This document shows, in pieces, positions 49,427 through 57,348 of a DNA stretch of 64,000 nt. The stretch lies in contig CAVSMB010000031.1 of NCBI GenBank assembly GCA_963728925.1, positions 124,001 to 188,000 on the forward strand. The letters are read 5' to 3'. The notes beneath the pieces were generated by a model. That model worked only from the letters and a program-made list of their open reading frames with translations, ran no database searches and was not told where the DNA came from. This stretch comes from JBBPZA01 sp963728925 (GTDB taxonomy: Bacteria; Actinomycetota; Thermoleophilia; Solirubrobacterales; Solirubrobacteraceae). A program made the translations under genes and the position numbers. The stretch's first letter is position 1; each line of letters begins with the position of its first letter.

Positions 49427-50617
49427 TCACGGCTCGAACGGGGCGAGGACGGCCCTGCGCTCGGGGACCCGCGAGCCCGGGTCGACGGTGAGGATGCGCA
49501 GGGCGGCGTCCGGGCCGGCGGCCGCGCGGGCCTGGCTGACTGCCTCCCGCAGGCGGCCGGCGCGCACGGTCGCGCCGTCCTCGAGGAGCCTGCGCTGGTC
49601 GGCTGCGGGAGGGCCGAAGCGCTCGGCGGCGAGCCCGAGGGACTCGGCGGGGGCGGGCAGCAGCTCGAGGCGCGGAATGAGGACGAGGCGCATGCGGACG
49701 GGGTCGGCGAGCGCCTCGCGGAAGACGACCCGCTCGCGCCAGGTGCCGCCCTCGACGAGGCCGGCGCTGACCACGACTGCACGCAGCGTGCGCCCGCGTC
49801 GCTCGCGGCGGGCGAGCAGCCGGTCGACGAGCAGCTCGAGCGCTCGCGCCAGCTGCAGCCCGGAGGCCGCCTCGGGGAGCTCGAGCGAGACCCGCAGCCG
49901 CTCGCCCGCCCTGCGCGGGCGCAGCGGCTCGTCGCGACCGCATGCCAGCTCGCGCGCATGGATCCCGGCGGCCCCGAAGCGGTCGGCGACCTGGGCGGCC
50001 CGCAGGGCGGCGAGGTCGCCGAGCGTCGCGATCCCCAGGCGCTCGAGCGCATCGGTCAGCTCGGCCGTCCGCTCGCGGGCCCGCAGGAGCGCCACGGGCA
50101 GCGGCGCGAGGTAGGCCTGGGCCTCCGCCTCTCCCCCTCTGACGATCCGTGGACGGCGCGGCCTCGCCTGGCCGGCGGCGGCCGTCGAGCAGAACGCCGT
50201 AGGTCCGACCCCGATGCGGGCTGGCAGCTCGAGCGCGCGGCGGGCTGCGGTGACAACGCCCTCGACGCTTCCGCCGTGGACCGCGCGCAGGCCGCGGACG
50301 TCGAAGCACGCGAGCCCGGGGCGCTCCGGAGCCACGCCGGCGCCGATGCCCTCGAGCCGCGCGAGCAGCTCCTCCCAGCGCTCGGCGACGCCGGCCGGGT
50401 CCGGCGGGACGAGGGCGAGCTGCGGACAGCGCGCGAGCGCCTCACCGAGCCGCAGGCCCGACCGCACCCCGAAGGCCTCGGCGGCGGCCGACACCTCGCC
50501 GATCACCTGATCGCGGCCCGGCTCGGGCGCGAGCGCGGCCGGCGTGCCCATCAGCCCCTCGCGCCCGCCGGCGGCCACGGTGAGCGAGAAGCGGGGGATC
50601 AGGACGCAGGCGATCAT
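49427..50617 (-). CDS. imuB: ImuB, catalytically dead Y-family polymerase
   Basis: A 396-residue Y-family polymerase-like protein. At the place of the catalytic DMDAFFASVE the sequence reads ACVLIPRFSLTVAAGG, without the metal Asp, as is normal for ImuB. Fingers and palm features include AFGVRSGLRLGEALARCPQLALVPPD, GIGAGVAPERPGLACFDVRGL and a helix-hairpin-helix LGDLAALRAAQVADRFG. It links DnaE2 to the replication clamp in mutagenic repair. ATG 50617 directly touches the LexA box, favouring leaderless translation; ATG 50626 would lie in the box. No imuA-type gene is seen beside it. The C-terminus is shorter than in some homologues. Confidence 0.88.
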   Translation of the reverse strand: MIACVLIPRFSLTVAAGGREGLMGTPAALAPEPGRDQVIGEVSAAAEAFGVRSGLRLGEALARCPQLALVPPDPAGVAERWEELLARLEGIGAGVAPERPGLACFDVRGLRAVHGGSVEGVVTAARRALELPARIGVGPTAFCSTAAAGQARPRRPRIVRGGEAEAQAYLAPLPVALLRARERTAELTDALERLGIATLGDLAALRAAQVADRFGAAGIHARELACGRDEPLRPRRAGERLRVSLELPEAASGLQLARALELLVDRLLARRERRGRTLRAVVVSAGLVEGGTWRERVVFREALADPVRMRLVLIPRLELLPAPAESLGLAAERFGPPAADQRRLLEDGATVRAGRLREAVSQARAAAGPDAALRILTVDPGSRVPERRAVLAPFEP

Positions 50618-50631
50618 CGAACGCATGTTCG
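50618..50631 (-). promoter_or_regulatory. LexA (SOS) box of imuB
   Basis: CGAACGCATGTTCG, perfect dyad, directly next to the imuB start codon at 50617. Confidence 0.92.
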
Positions 50632-50698
50632 CATGTTCTGCCCGGTGTTCAAGGCACACGGCGCGCCGACACCCAGTCGGTCTGGGAAGCTGGCTCTT

Positions 50699-51364
50699 GT
50701 GAACGACGCCATCGGCGACCTGCTCCCTTCGGCGCTCGCCGTGGCCCTCAGTCCCATTCCCATCGTCGCCGTCGTCCTCGTCCTGGGTGCGCCGAGAGCT
50801 CGAACCGCCGGGCCGGCGTTCGCGCTCGGGTGGATCGCCGGCCTCGTCGCCGTGAGCGTCATCGTGGTGCTCGTCCTGGGAACCGGCCACGATTCCGCCA
50901 CCGACGACTCGGGCGTCGACTGGCTCAAGATCGCGATCGGGGTCGTGTTCCTCCTGATGGCCGCCCAGCAGTGGCGCAAGCGACCGAAGGAGGGGCGGGA
51001 GGCCAAGATGCCGAAGTGGATGGCCACCATCGACACCGCGACCCCGCCGCGGGCCGCGGTGCTCGGTCTGCTGCTCTCGGGAGCGAACCCGAAGAACCTG
51101 GCGCTCACCCTCGCCGCTGCCGCGTCGATCGCCGAGGCCGGCCTCGGCAAGGGCGACACGGCGATCGCCATCGCCGTATTCGTCGCCCTCGGATCGCTCT
51201 CGGTCGCCGGCTCGGTGCTCTTCTACCTCGTCGACGCCAACCGGGCCGCACGCCCCCTTGCGACGGTCAAGCGGTTCATGTCCGACAACAACGCGGTCAT
51301 CATGATGGTCGTCCTGCTCCTGCTCGGCGTCAAGCTCCTCGGGGACGGCCTCGGCGGCCTCTGA
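50699..51364 (+). CDS. GAP/Sap-family membrane transporter
   Basis: A 221-residue protein with six membrane helices and a short basic loop (QQWRKRPKEGREAKMPKW). It has the pattern of the GAP (Sap, sulfolipid-addressing) family, related to LysE exporters: LPSALAVALSPIPIVAVVLVLGAP at the start and LLLSGANPKNLALTLAAA in the middle. Mycobacterial relatives export glycolipids. A GTG at 50699 is the likely start, 81 bases from imuB on the other strand. The substrate here is unknown. Confidence 0.82.
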   Translation: MNDAIGDLLPSALAVALSPIPIVAVVLVLGAPRARTAGPAFALGWIAGLVAVSVIVVLVLGTGHDSATDDSGVDWLKIAIGVVFLLMAAQQWRKRPKEGREAKMPKWMATIDTATPPRAAVLGLLLSGANPKNLALTLAAAASIAEAGLGKGDTAIAIAVFVALGSLSVAGSVLFYLVDANRAARPLATVKRFMSDNNAVIMMVVLLLLGVKLLGDGLGGL

Positions 51365-51485
51365 CGTCGAACCACTTGCTCGCGCGATCGACGATCTTCG
51401 CGCGGTCCCACACCGGCATCGGGGTCGCCGTCCGGCTCGCGAGCGGCCTCATGCAACGCTCATCCGCCTCGCGTACCTTCGGCCG

Positions 51486-52151
51486 GTGGCGCGGGTCCTG
51501 TTCGCTGAGGACGACGAGGGGATTCGGGTTCCCGTCGTCCGCGCGCTCGAGCGCGAAGGCCACGCGGTGGAGCCGTTCGCGAGCGGGTCGGACGCCGCGG
51601 CCGCCGGTATGGACGGGAAGCACGACCTGCTCGTGCTCGACATCGGGCTGCCCGGGCTGGACGGGTTAGAGGTCTGCAGGCGCGTACGCGACGCGCGGCC
51701 GTCGGTGCCGATCATCTTCCTGACCGCGCGGGACGGCGAGACGAGCGCAGTGGCCGGCCTCGACGCCGGCGCGGACGACTACGTCACCAAGCCCTTCGGG
51801 CTCGCCGAGTTGCTCGCCCGGGTCCGCGCGCAGCTTCGCCGGACCGGTCCCGGCCGGTTCCGGGCGGCCGACGTGACCGTCGACGTCGCGGCGCACCGGG
51901 CCTGGCGCGGCGACGCGGAGCTAGACCTGTCGCCCAAGGAGTTCGCCCTGCTCGCCCTGCTCGTGCGGGAGGCCGGCCGGGTGGTGACGCGCGAGCGGAT
52001 CATGGACGAGGTCTGGGACGAGAACTGGTTCGGCTCGACCAAGACGCTCGACATGCACGTGTCCTGGCTGCGCCGCAAGCTCGGAGACGCTGCCAACGCC
52101 CCCCAGCGATTGGTGACGGTCCGCGGCGTCGGCCTTCGGTTCGAGCCCTAG
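51486..52151 (+). CDS. OmpR/PhoB-type response regulator
   Basis: A 221-residue regulator. The receiver domain has FAEDDEGIR (acidic pair), VLDIGLPGLDG with the phosphorylated Asp, FLTARDG and DDYVTKPFGLAEL with the Lys. The winged helix output has LDLSPKEFALLALLVREAGRVVTRERIMDEVW and HVSWLRRKLGD. GTG at 51486 starts it. The histidine kinase gene follows after 16 bases. The pair converges on the redox operon at 53406-57217 and may control it or sense its state; that is inference. Confidence 0.94.
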   Translation: MARVLFAEDDEGIRVPVVRALEREGHAVEPFASGSDAAAAGMDGKHDLLVLDIGLPGLDGLEVCRRVRDARPSVPIIFLTARDGETSAVAGLDAGADDYVTKPFGLAELLARVRAQLRRTGPGRFRAADVTVDVAAHRAWRGDAELDLSPKEFALLALLVREAGRVVTRERIMDEVWDENWFGSTKTLDMHVSWLRRKLGDAANAPQRLVTVRGVGLRFEP

Positions 52152-52167
52152 GCTGCGCGGTCCTCTC

Positions 52168-53409
52168 ATGCGACGGCGCCTCATCGGCTCGACCGCGCTC
52201 ATCGCCCTCGCTGCGGTGATCGTGCTCGGCGTGCCGCTCGGGGTAGTCGAGGCCGCACGGGTGCGCGAGGACGCCACCGCGCGGCTGGAGCGCGAGGCCG
52301 ACGCGGTCGCAGGCGTGATCGACGACCGTCTGGAGGCCCACGCGCCAATCGACCCCAGCCGGCTCGAGACGATCGTCCGCCCCGGGCACCGGATCATCGT
52401 CGTGACGCGCGAGGGCCGGCGGATCGTAGTCGGCGACCGGTTCACCGGCGATGCGCTGCGCGCGCGGGCCGGGTCGGCCCTGGGCGCCACGGTCACCGCG
52501 GAGGCCCCGAGGGCCGAGCTCACGCATCGCACCGACCGGGTCTGGCTGCTCATCCTCCTGCTCGGGGCCGGCGGCGTCGGGACCGCCGTCGCGCTGGCCG
52601 CCGTCCAGGCGCGACGCCTGGGCCGGCCGCTCGAGGCGGTCGCGCGGCGCTCGGCGCAGCTCGGCGACGGCGACTTCTCGGTGCGTGCCGGACACTTCGG
52701 CGTCCCCGAGATCGACGCGATCGCGCACGGCCTGGACTCGAGCGCCGAGCGCATCGCCGAGCTCGTCGCGCGCGAGCGTGAGTTCTCGGCGAACGTCTCC
52801 CATCAGCTGCGCACCCCGTTGACCGCGCTGCGGCTGCGGCTCGAGGAGTCGCGCGCGACCGACGATGACGCGCTCCGCGCCGCCGAGCTGGATGCAGCAC
52901 TGGCTGAGGCGGACCGGCTCGAGCGGACGATCTCCGATCTCCTGGGCCACGCACGGCGAGCCCGGGTGGGCGAGCTCGTCTCAGTCAACCTCGGCGCGGT
53001 CGCGCACGATCACGCCGGGATCTGGAGGCCGGTCTTCGCGCGCGCCGGACGCCGGCTCGACGTGGCGATTGTCCACAACGTCGTCGTGCGCGCCTCCCCT
53101 GGAACCGCGGGCCAGGTGCTCGACGTGCTGCTCGACAACGCCTTGGACCACGGCGCCGGGACGGTGCGCGTCGAGGCCAGACGCGACGGCCGCGCTGCGG
53201 TGCTGGCCGTCGCCGACTTCGGAGCGGGCGTCGCCGAGCAGGACCGCGACCGTATCTTCGAGCGCGGCGCGTCACGGAGCGGCGGGACGGGTATCGGGTT
53301 GCACCTCGCGCGCGCCCTGGCCCAGGCCGACGGTGGCGCGTTGCGCGTTGCGACCGCCTCGGGGAGCCGCTTCGAGCTGCGCCTCCGGCTGCCTGGCGAG
53401 ACGGGCTAG
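52168..53409 (+). CDS. two-component sensor histidine kinase
   Basis: A 413-residue membrane kinase. Helices at about 8-28 and 118-138 enclose a sensor domain of roughly 90 residues. A HAMP region follows (ARRLGRPLEAVARRSAQLG). The HisKA box is FSANVSHQLRTPLTALRL with the phospho-His. The ATPase domain has LDVLLDNALDHG (N box), VADFGAGV (G1) and GTGIGLHLARALAQ (G2). It pairs with the response regulator just upstream. The signal is unknown. Its TAG overlaps the ferredoxin stop on the other strand. Confidence 0.93.
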   Translation: MRRRLIGSTALIALAAVIVLGVPLGVVEAARVREDATARLEREADAVAGVIDDRLEAHAPIDPSRLETIVRPGHRIIVVTREGRRIVVGDRFTGDALRARAGSALGATVTAEAPRAELTHRTDRVWLLILLLGAGGVGTAVALAAVQARRLGRPLEAVARRSAQLGDGDFSVRAGHFGVPEIDAIAHGLDSSAERIAELVAREREFSANVSHQLRTPLTALRLRLEESRATDDDALRAAELDAALAEADRLERTISDLLGHARRARVGELVSVNLGAVAHDHAGIWRPVFARAGRRLDVAIVHNVVVRASPGTAGQVLDVLLDNALDHGAGTVRVEARRDGRAAVLAVADFGAGVAEQDRDRIFERGASRSGGTGIGLHLARALAQADGGALRVATASGSRFELRLRLPGETG

Positions 53410-53615
53410 GGGCACGCGCGCGTCACAAGCGCAAGGGCGAGCTTCGGGCATGCATCGGCCGCGCGCCGGGCGTGGGCCTGCAGGGTCTCGGGAATCGGGC
53501 CCTCGTCGACGATCGGGTAGCCCCAGTCGTCGAGCGCGATCCACTCCGGGAAGAGCTCGGCGCACAGCCCGTGCCCGGTGCACGCGATCGGATCGACGCG
53601 CAGGTGCTCGGTCAT
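53406..53615 (-). CDS. small ferredoxin of the CxxHxxC...CP type
   Basis: A 69-residue ferredoxin. Cluster residues: CTGHGLC (the middle Cys of a 4Fe-4S motif replaced by His) and ACPKLAL with the last Cys. This pattern is found in actinobacterial 3Fe-4S (or Fe-S with His) ferredoxins, often partners of P450s. Here it is the last gene of a redox operon; its ATG overlaps the NuoF-like stop (ATGA). It most likely carries electrons to or from the NuoF-like protein. No P450 is near. Confidence 0.88.
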   Translation of the reverse strand: MTEHLRVDPIACTGHGLCAELFPEWIALDDWGYPIVDEGPIPETLQAHARRAADACPKLALALVTRACP

Positions 53616-54856
53616 GCCGCGGCCAGCCGATCCTCGGAGGGCACGGCGAGCGTCGTCGGACGGCGGCACGCAGCGCACGGTCCGCGGCGGCGGTGGGCCT
53701 CCCACTCCGCGGAGAACTCGCGAAGGCCGCTGGCGGCGAAGCGGACGGCGCCGTCGGGCAGGTTGCACGCGCCGCGGCGAGCCACGTCGCCGCTCCAGCG
53801 CGCCACCAGCTCGTGCGCGCCGGGTTGGGCCATCCCGGTCGCCATCGCGCGCAGCATCTCGGCGATGCCGTGCAGGCCGTTGCGGCACGGCCCGCACTGC
53901 CCCGCGCTCTCGTCGGCCAGCCAGCGCACGACTTGCGCGCTCTCCCGCACGGGGCACGCCGACGCGCCGAGGGCCACGATCACCCCCGCCGCGAGGCTCG
54001 CGCCCTGGGCCGCCAGGCTGTGGTCGTCGAGCCTGATCCCATCCGAATCACCCGGGAGCCAGGTCCCGTGGTAGCCGCCGACGAGGATGGCCCGCAGCGG
54101 CTCGACGGCGCCGCCGACCGCCGCCAGGACCTCGGCGAGCGTCGCTCCGCAGCCGATCTCGTAGACGCCCGGGCGGCCCACAGCCCCTGACACCGTGACG
54201 AGCGCTGAGCCCGGATGCTCCGCCGTCCCGACCTCCCGGAACCAGGTGGGCCCGTGGCGCGCGATAAGCGCGATGTGGGCGAGCGTCTCGACGTTCTGCA
54301 CGAGCGTCGGCCGCCGCTTCAGACCACGCTCGAACGGCCTGGGGGGCACGACCGTGGGTAGGAGCGGACCGCCGTTGAGACGGCGGATGAGCGCGCTCTC
54401 CTCACCGGCCAGGTAGGCCACCGGCGTCCGCACGAGGCTGACGCGTCCAGCATCGCGCCGCTCGGCGATCGCCCTGCGCACCGCCTCCCAGGCGAAGTCC
54501 GCGTCGGCGGGGACGGCAACCACGACACGCGCGGCGCCGACGGCGCCGGCGCTCGCGAGCGCTCCATCGAGGACGAGGTGGGGGGCGAGCTCGAGCAGTG
54601 TCGAGTCCTTGGCGCTCATCGGCTCTCCTTCCGCGCCGTTGGCCAGCACGAGCCGCGGCCCGCGCTGAGCGGCGACGGTGCGCAGCTTGACCGCGGTCGG
54701 GAAGGACGCCCCGCCCCGTCCGGTGAGACCCGCGAGACGCGTGGCCTCGATGAGCTCGGGCCCGACGCGCGCCATGGGGCCATGCGCCGCGGTGTGCTCG
54801 TCGAGCGAGGCCGGGCGATCGCCCTCCGCCGCCGCGAGCAGTCGCGGGAGCTTCAC
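53612..54856 (-). CDS. NuoF-like FMN/Fe-S protein with a changed cluster motif
   Basis: A 414-residue relative of the 51-kDa NADH-binding subunit of complex I. The FMN/NADH part has TGRGGASFPTAVKL and ANGAEGEPMSAKDSTLL. An SLBB domain follows (VSGAVGRPGVYEIGCGATL). The C-terminal cluster domain has ESAGQCGPCRNGLHGI and GACNLPDGA. In NuoF the first reads ESCGxCxPCR, so one of four Cys is Ala here. A further CAAC lies near the end. No NuoE gene is present. It probably accepts electrons from NAD(P)H or the ferredoxin and gives them to the membrane protein. GTG start overlaps the upstream stop. Confidence 0.86.
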   Translation of the reverse strand: MKLPRLLAAAEGDRPASLDEHTAAHGPMARVGPELIEATRLAGLTGRGGASFPTAVKLRTVAAQRGPRLVLANGAEGEPMSAKDSTLLELAPHLVLDGALASAGAVGAARVVVAVPADADFAWEAVRRAIAERRDAGRVSLVRTPVAYLAGEESALIRRLNGGPLLPTVVPPRPFERGLKRRPTLVQNVETLAHIALIARHGPTWFREVGTAEHPGSALVTVSGAVGRPGVYEIGCGATLAEVLAAVGGAVEPLRAILVGGYHGTWLPGDSDGIRLDDHSLAAQGASLAAGVIVALGASACPVRESAQVVRWLADESAGQCGPCRNGLHGIAEMLRAMATGMAQPGAHELVARWSGDVARRGACNLPDGAVRFAASGLREFSAEWEAHRRRGPCAACRRPTTLAVPSEDRLAAA

Positions 54857-55956
54857 CCTGCGCCCCCGCCGACCGGAGCTCCCGCCGCGGTTCCCGTCAC
54901 CGTGCCGGCGTCCAGCGAGAGGTCGAGGTGCAGCAGCACGGCGCGCCCGTCACGCGACCCGACGAGCGCGCGCATGCGGGTGTCCTGGAGGAGCTGGATC
55001 CGGCCGCGGTACTCGCCCGGCCGCGACGGCGGCCCGAGGGTGACGGCGCTTCGCTGCATCCGCAGGCCGCCCGCCTGGAGCGCCTGGCCACCGATCCGGA
55101 CGCGCACCCTGGCCGGCGGATCTCCGAGGCGGAGCCGCAGGTCGACGACGGACATGCCCGAGGCGCTCGTCCCGCTCGTGATCTCGCCGTGCAGGGACGA
55201 CGAGAAGGGCCGGCCCAGCCCGTCGTCGGGTTGGGCCGGCGCCGCGCGCGCCACGCGAGCGACCGGGCGGGGCGAGAACGCGGCGAGGACCGTCGCGGGC
55301 GTCCCGGCGCGGCGCGCCCACCCCGTGGCCAACGGGCCCTGGACCAGCCAGGCCACGAAGGCGATCGTCGCGAGCACGGACGCGCCGGCGACGAGACTGC
55401 GGGCCGGAGGGCGGATGTCGGCGCCCCCCAGCCGACCGACGACGGCGACGACCACCGCCCCCACGCAGCCGAGCGTCAGAACCAGCATCCACGTCGTCCT
55501 CGCGTCCGACCCGGTCCCGAGGCCGTGCAGGAGCGCCACGGGCCAGCACGCGTAGGCGAGCCGGTGCAGCGCGCGCCACGCCCGGTACCCGAGCCGGCGG
55601 CGGACCACGCTCGTCACGGCGATCGCCACGAGCAGGTCAAAGGCGACGCTGCCAAGGCCCAGCCACAGCGGCCGGTAGGAGGACGAGAAGGGGATCACCG
55701 CGGCGGCGAGGCCGATCGGTGGGAAGGGATCGAGGAGCGTCGTGACGACGTGCAGCGCCAGGAACGCGAGCGCGAGCAGGGAGACCATCCGGTGAACGGC
55801 GGCGACACCGAAGCGCGGCGCCCCGGCCGGTTGCCACCCGCGCGTCTCGGCGATCCCCAGGACGACGCTCATCGTGAGCAGGACGAGTGTCACCGCACCG
55901 GCGCCGCGGGTCGCGTACCAGAGGACCGACGGGCCCTGGGCGGTGGCAAGGATCAC
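54853..55956 (-). CDS. ferric-reductase-like cytochrome b membrane protein
   Basis: A 367-residue protein with about six membrane helices in the first 230 residues. Paired His in two helices (AAVHRMVSLLALAFLALHVV and ALHRLAYACWPVALLHGLG) fit two haems as in the MsrQ/ferric-reductase-like group. The last 130 residues form an outside beta-rich domain of no recognised family; within it EITSGTSAS loosely recalls the Asp-x-x-Ser-Gly-Ala-Thr flavin-attachment motif used by ApbE. GTG at 55956 overlaps the apbE stop. It would move electrons across the membrane from the NuoF-like partner. Confidence 0.83.
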   Translation of the reverse strand: MILATAQGPSVLWYATRGAGAVTLVLLTMSVVLGIAETRGWQPAGAPRFGVAAVHRMVSLLALAFLALHVVTTLLDPFPPIGLAAAVIPFSSSYRPLWLGLGSVAFDLLVAIAVTSVVRRRLGYRAWRALHRLAYACWPVALLHGLGTGSDARTTWMLVLTLGCVGAVVVAVVGRLGGADIRPPARSLVAGASVLATIAFVAWLVQGPLATGWARRAGTPATVLAAFSPRPVARVARAAPAQPDDGLGRPFSSSLHGEITSGTSASGMSVVDLRLRLGDPPARVRVRIGGQALQAGGLRMQRSAVTLGPPSRPGEYRGRIQLLQDTRMRALVGSRDGRAVLLHLDLSLDAGTVTGTAAGAPVGGGAG

Positions 55957-56885
55957 GCCGCGACGCGCTCCTCGGGCCAGCCGGCGACCGTTGCCACGTC
56001 GCCACGGTGATCGACGAGCCGGCCCGGCATCCCGCGGTCGCCGAGCCACTGCGCCGCTCGCGCGCCCAGGACGATCGCGGCGGTGCTCGCGGTGTTGGCG
56101 TCGACGCACGACGCCGCGGCCACGCTCGCCGTCCTCCAGCACCCCGTGGTAGGGCGGCCGGTCGAAGGGTCGATGATGTGGTGGCGCCCGGTGCCCCAGC
56201 GGCGCACAGTGGTGCTCGACGTCGCCAGCCCGCCGGAGCGCAGGACGACGACGGCCTGCCCGGGGTCGCCGGGGGCGGCGAGGTGGCTGTCGGCCACTCC
56301 AACTCGCCAGCCCTGCACAGGAGGGTCGCCCGCGACCGACACGTCGCCGCCGAGGCTCACGAGCGCGCCGCCGCCGGCCACCACCCCAGCCGCCGCGGCG
56401 GCGCAACGGTCCGCGGCCAGCGCCTTGGCGGTGGCGCCGAGGTCGAGGCTCACGCCGGACTCCAGCCTGATCCGGCGTCGCACGGGATCAACCGAGACCG
56501 CCCGCCATCCGGCGACGCGGACCGCGCGCAGCGGAGTGTCGGCGCGCGCGAGCGCGCCGAAGTCGCGGTCGTAGCCCGCGAGGATCAGCGCACCGCCGAC
56601 GGTCGGATCGACGATCCCGCCGGTCAGCTGCGCCGCGCGGAGACCTGCCTGGACGGCCTCGAGGAGCAGCGGGGTCACGATGCGCGCGACGCCCTGGGTC
56701 GCGTTCAGACGGGAGAGCTCGGAGTCCTCGCGGAAGCGGCTGCACGCGCGGTCGATCGCGGCGAGCTCCGCGTCGACGACGGCCCGCGCCCGCGCGAACG
56801 CGTTCGCGTTCGCGTCGGTCACGAGGAGCTGCGCGGTCGTCCCGAGCGCTCGCCAGGATGCGCCGGCCCGCACCGTCGTGCTCAT
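55953..56885 (-). CDS. apbE: FAD:protein FMN transferase ApbE
   Basis: A 310-residue flavin transferase that attaches FMN to Thr/Ser of extracytoplasmic redox proteins. Family marks: ALGTTAQLLVTD at the start, FREDSELSRLN, LDLGATAKALAADR, LVSLGGDVSVAG and HHIIDPSTGRPTTG, with the metal-binding Asp and Thr region before the end. No clear signal peptide is seen, though many ApbE proteins are exported. The presence of ApbE in the operon argues that one neighbour is flavinylated. ATG overlaps the stop of the upstream proline-rich protein. Confidence 0.93.
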   Translation of the reverse strand: MSTTVRAGASWRALGTTAQLLVTDANANAFARARAVVDAELAAIDRACSRFREDSELSRLNATQGVARIVTPLLLEAVQAGLRAAQLTGGIVDPTVGGALILAGYDRDFGALARADTPLRAVRVAGWRAVSVDPVRRRIRLESGVSLDLGATAKALAADRCAAAAAGVVAGGGALVSLGGDVSVAGDPPVQGWRVGVADSHLAAPGDPGQAVVVLRSGGLATSSTTVRRWGTGRHHIIDPSTGRPTTGCWRTASVAAASCVDANTASTAAIVLGARAAQWLGDRGMPGRLVDHRGDVATVAGWPEERVAA

Positions 56886-57217
56886 GACCCGCCCGACACG
56901 GTCCCGGGGGCCGGCGCAGGCGGGGGCTGGCTGGGGGCGGCGGCCGGCGGAGCGGACGGCCGCGCGAGCGGCGCGGGATCATTGCCGATGGCCGGTACGC
57001 GCTCGGGACCCGGGACCGGGAGGCGGCGCCCGTGGTGCGCCGGGGTGCGGACGGCTTCGAGCGACGTGCCGTCGTGACCCTTGAAGGCGTTGGCGGCGAC
57101 CACCGAACACGCGGCCGTGAGGCCGGCGGCCCCGAGCCCGATCCCCCAGCGCAGGACGCGCACCTGTCGCAGGGCGCGGTCGCGTCGGTGTGGGGCGGAC
57201 GAGCCGGGAACAGACAT
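56882..57217 (-). CDS. small proline-rich membrane protein, first gene of the redox operon
   Basis: A 111-residue protein. A basic start (HRRDRALRQVRVLRWG) is followed by one membrane helix (IGLGAAGLTAACSVVAANAF) and a Pro/Ala-rich outside tail. The Cys in TAAC could be a lipobox-like site. No family is recognised. It overlaps apbE by four bases, so it belongs to the operon; it may be an assembly or anchor factor, or the flavin acceptor, although no standard acceptor motif is seen. Confidence 0.7.
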   Translation of the reverse strand: MSVPGSSAPHRRDRALRQVRVLRWGIGLGAAGLTAACSVVAANAFKGHDGTSLEAVRTPAHHGRRLPVPGPERVPAIGNDPAPLARPSAPPAAAPSQPPPAPAPGTVSGGS

Positions 57218-57348
57218 CTCACGCGCATCGTGGAGGGAGTGGGGTCAAGGTGCGGCAAAGACTGCGTTAGGCGTCCCCAAGCTCAACCGCGGCGCGGCGC
57301 GGCGCGGCGCCTCGCGCCGCCGGGGCCCGTGGGGCGGACGTCCGTGCC

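Noticed and set aside
53406..53615. Ferredoxin serving a cytochrome P450
   Set aside because: The CxxHxxC type is common with P450s, but no P450 gene is present and the gene overlaps the NuoF-like gene.
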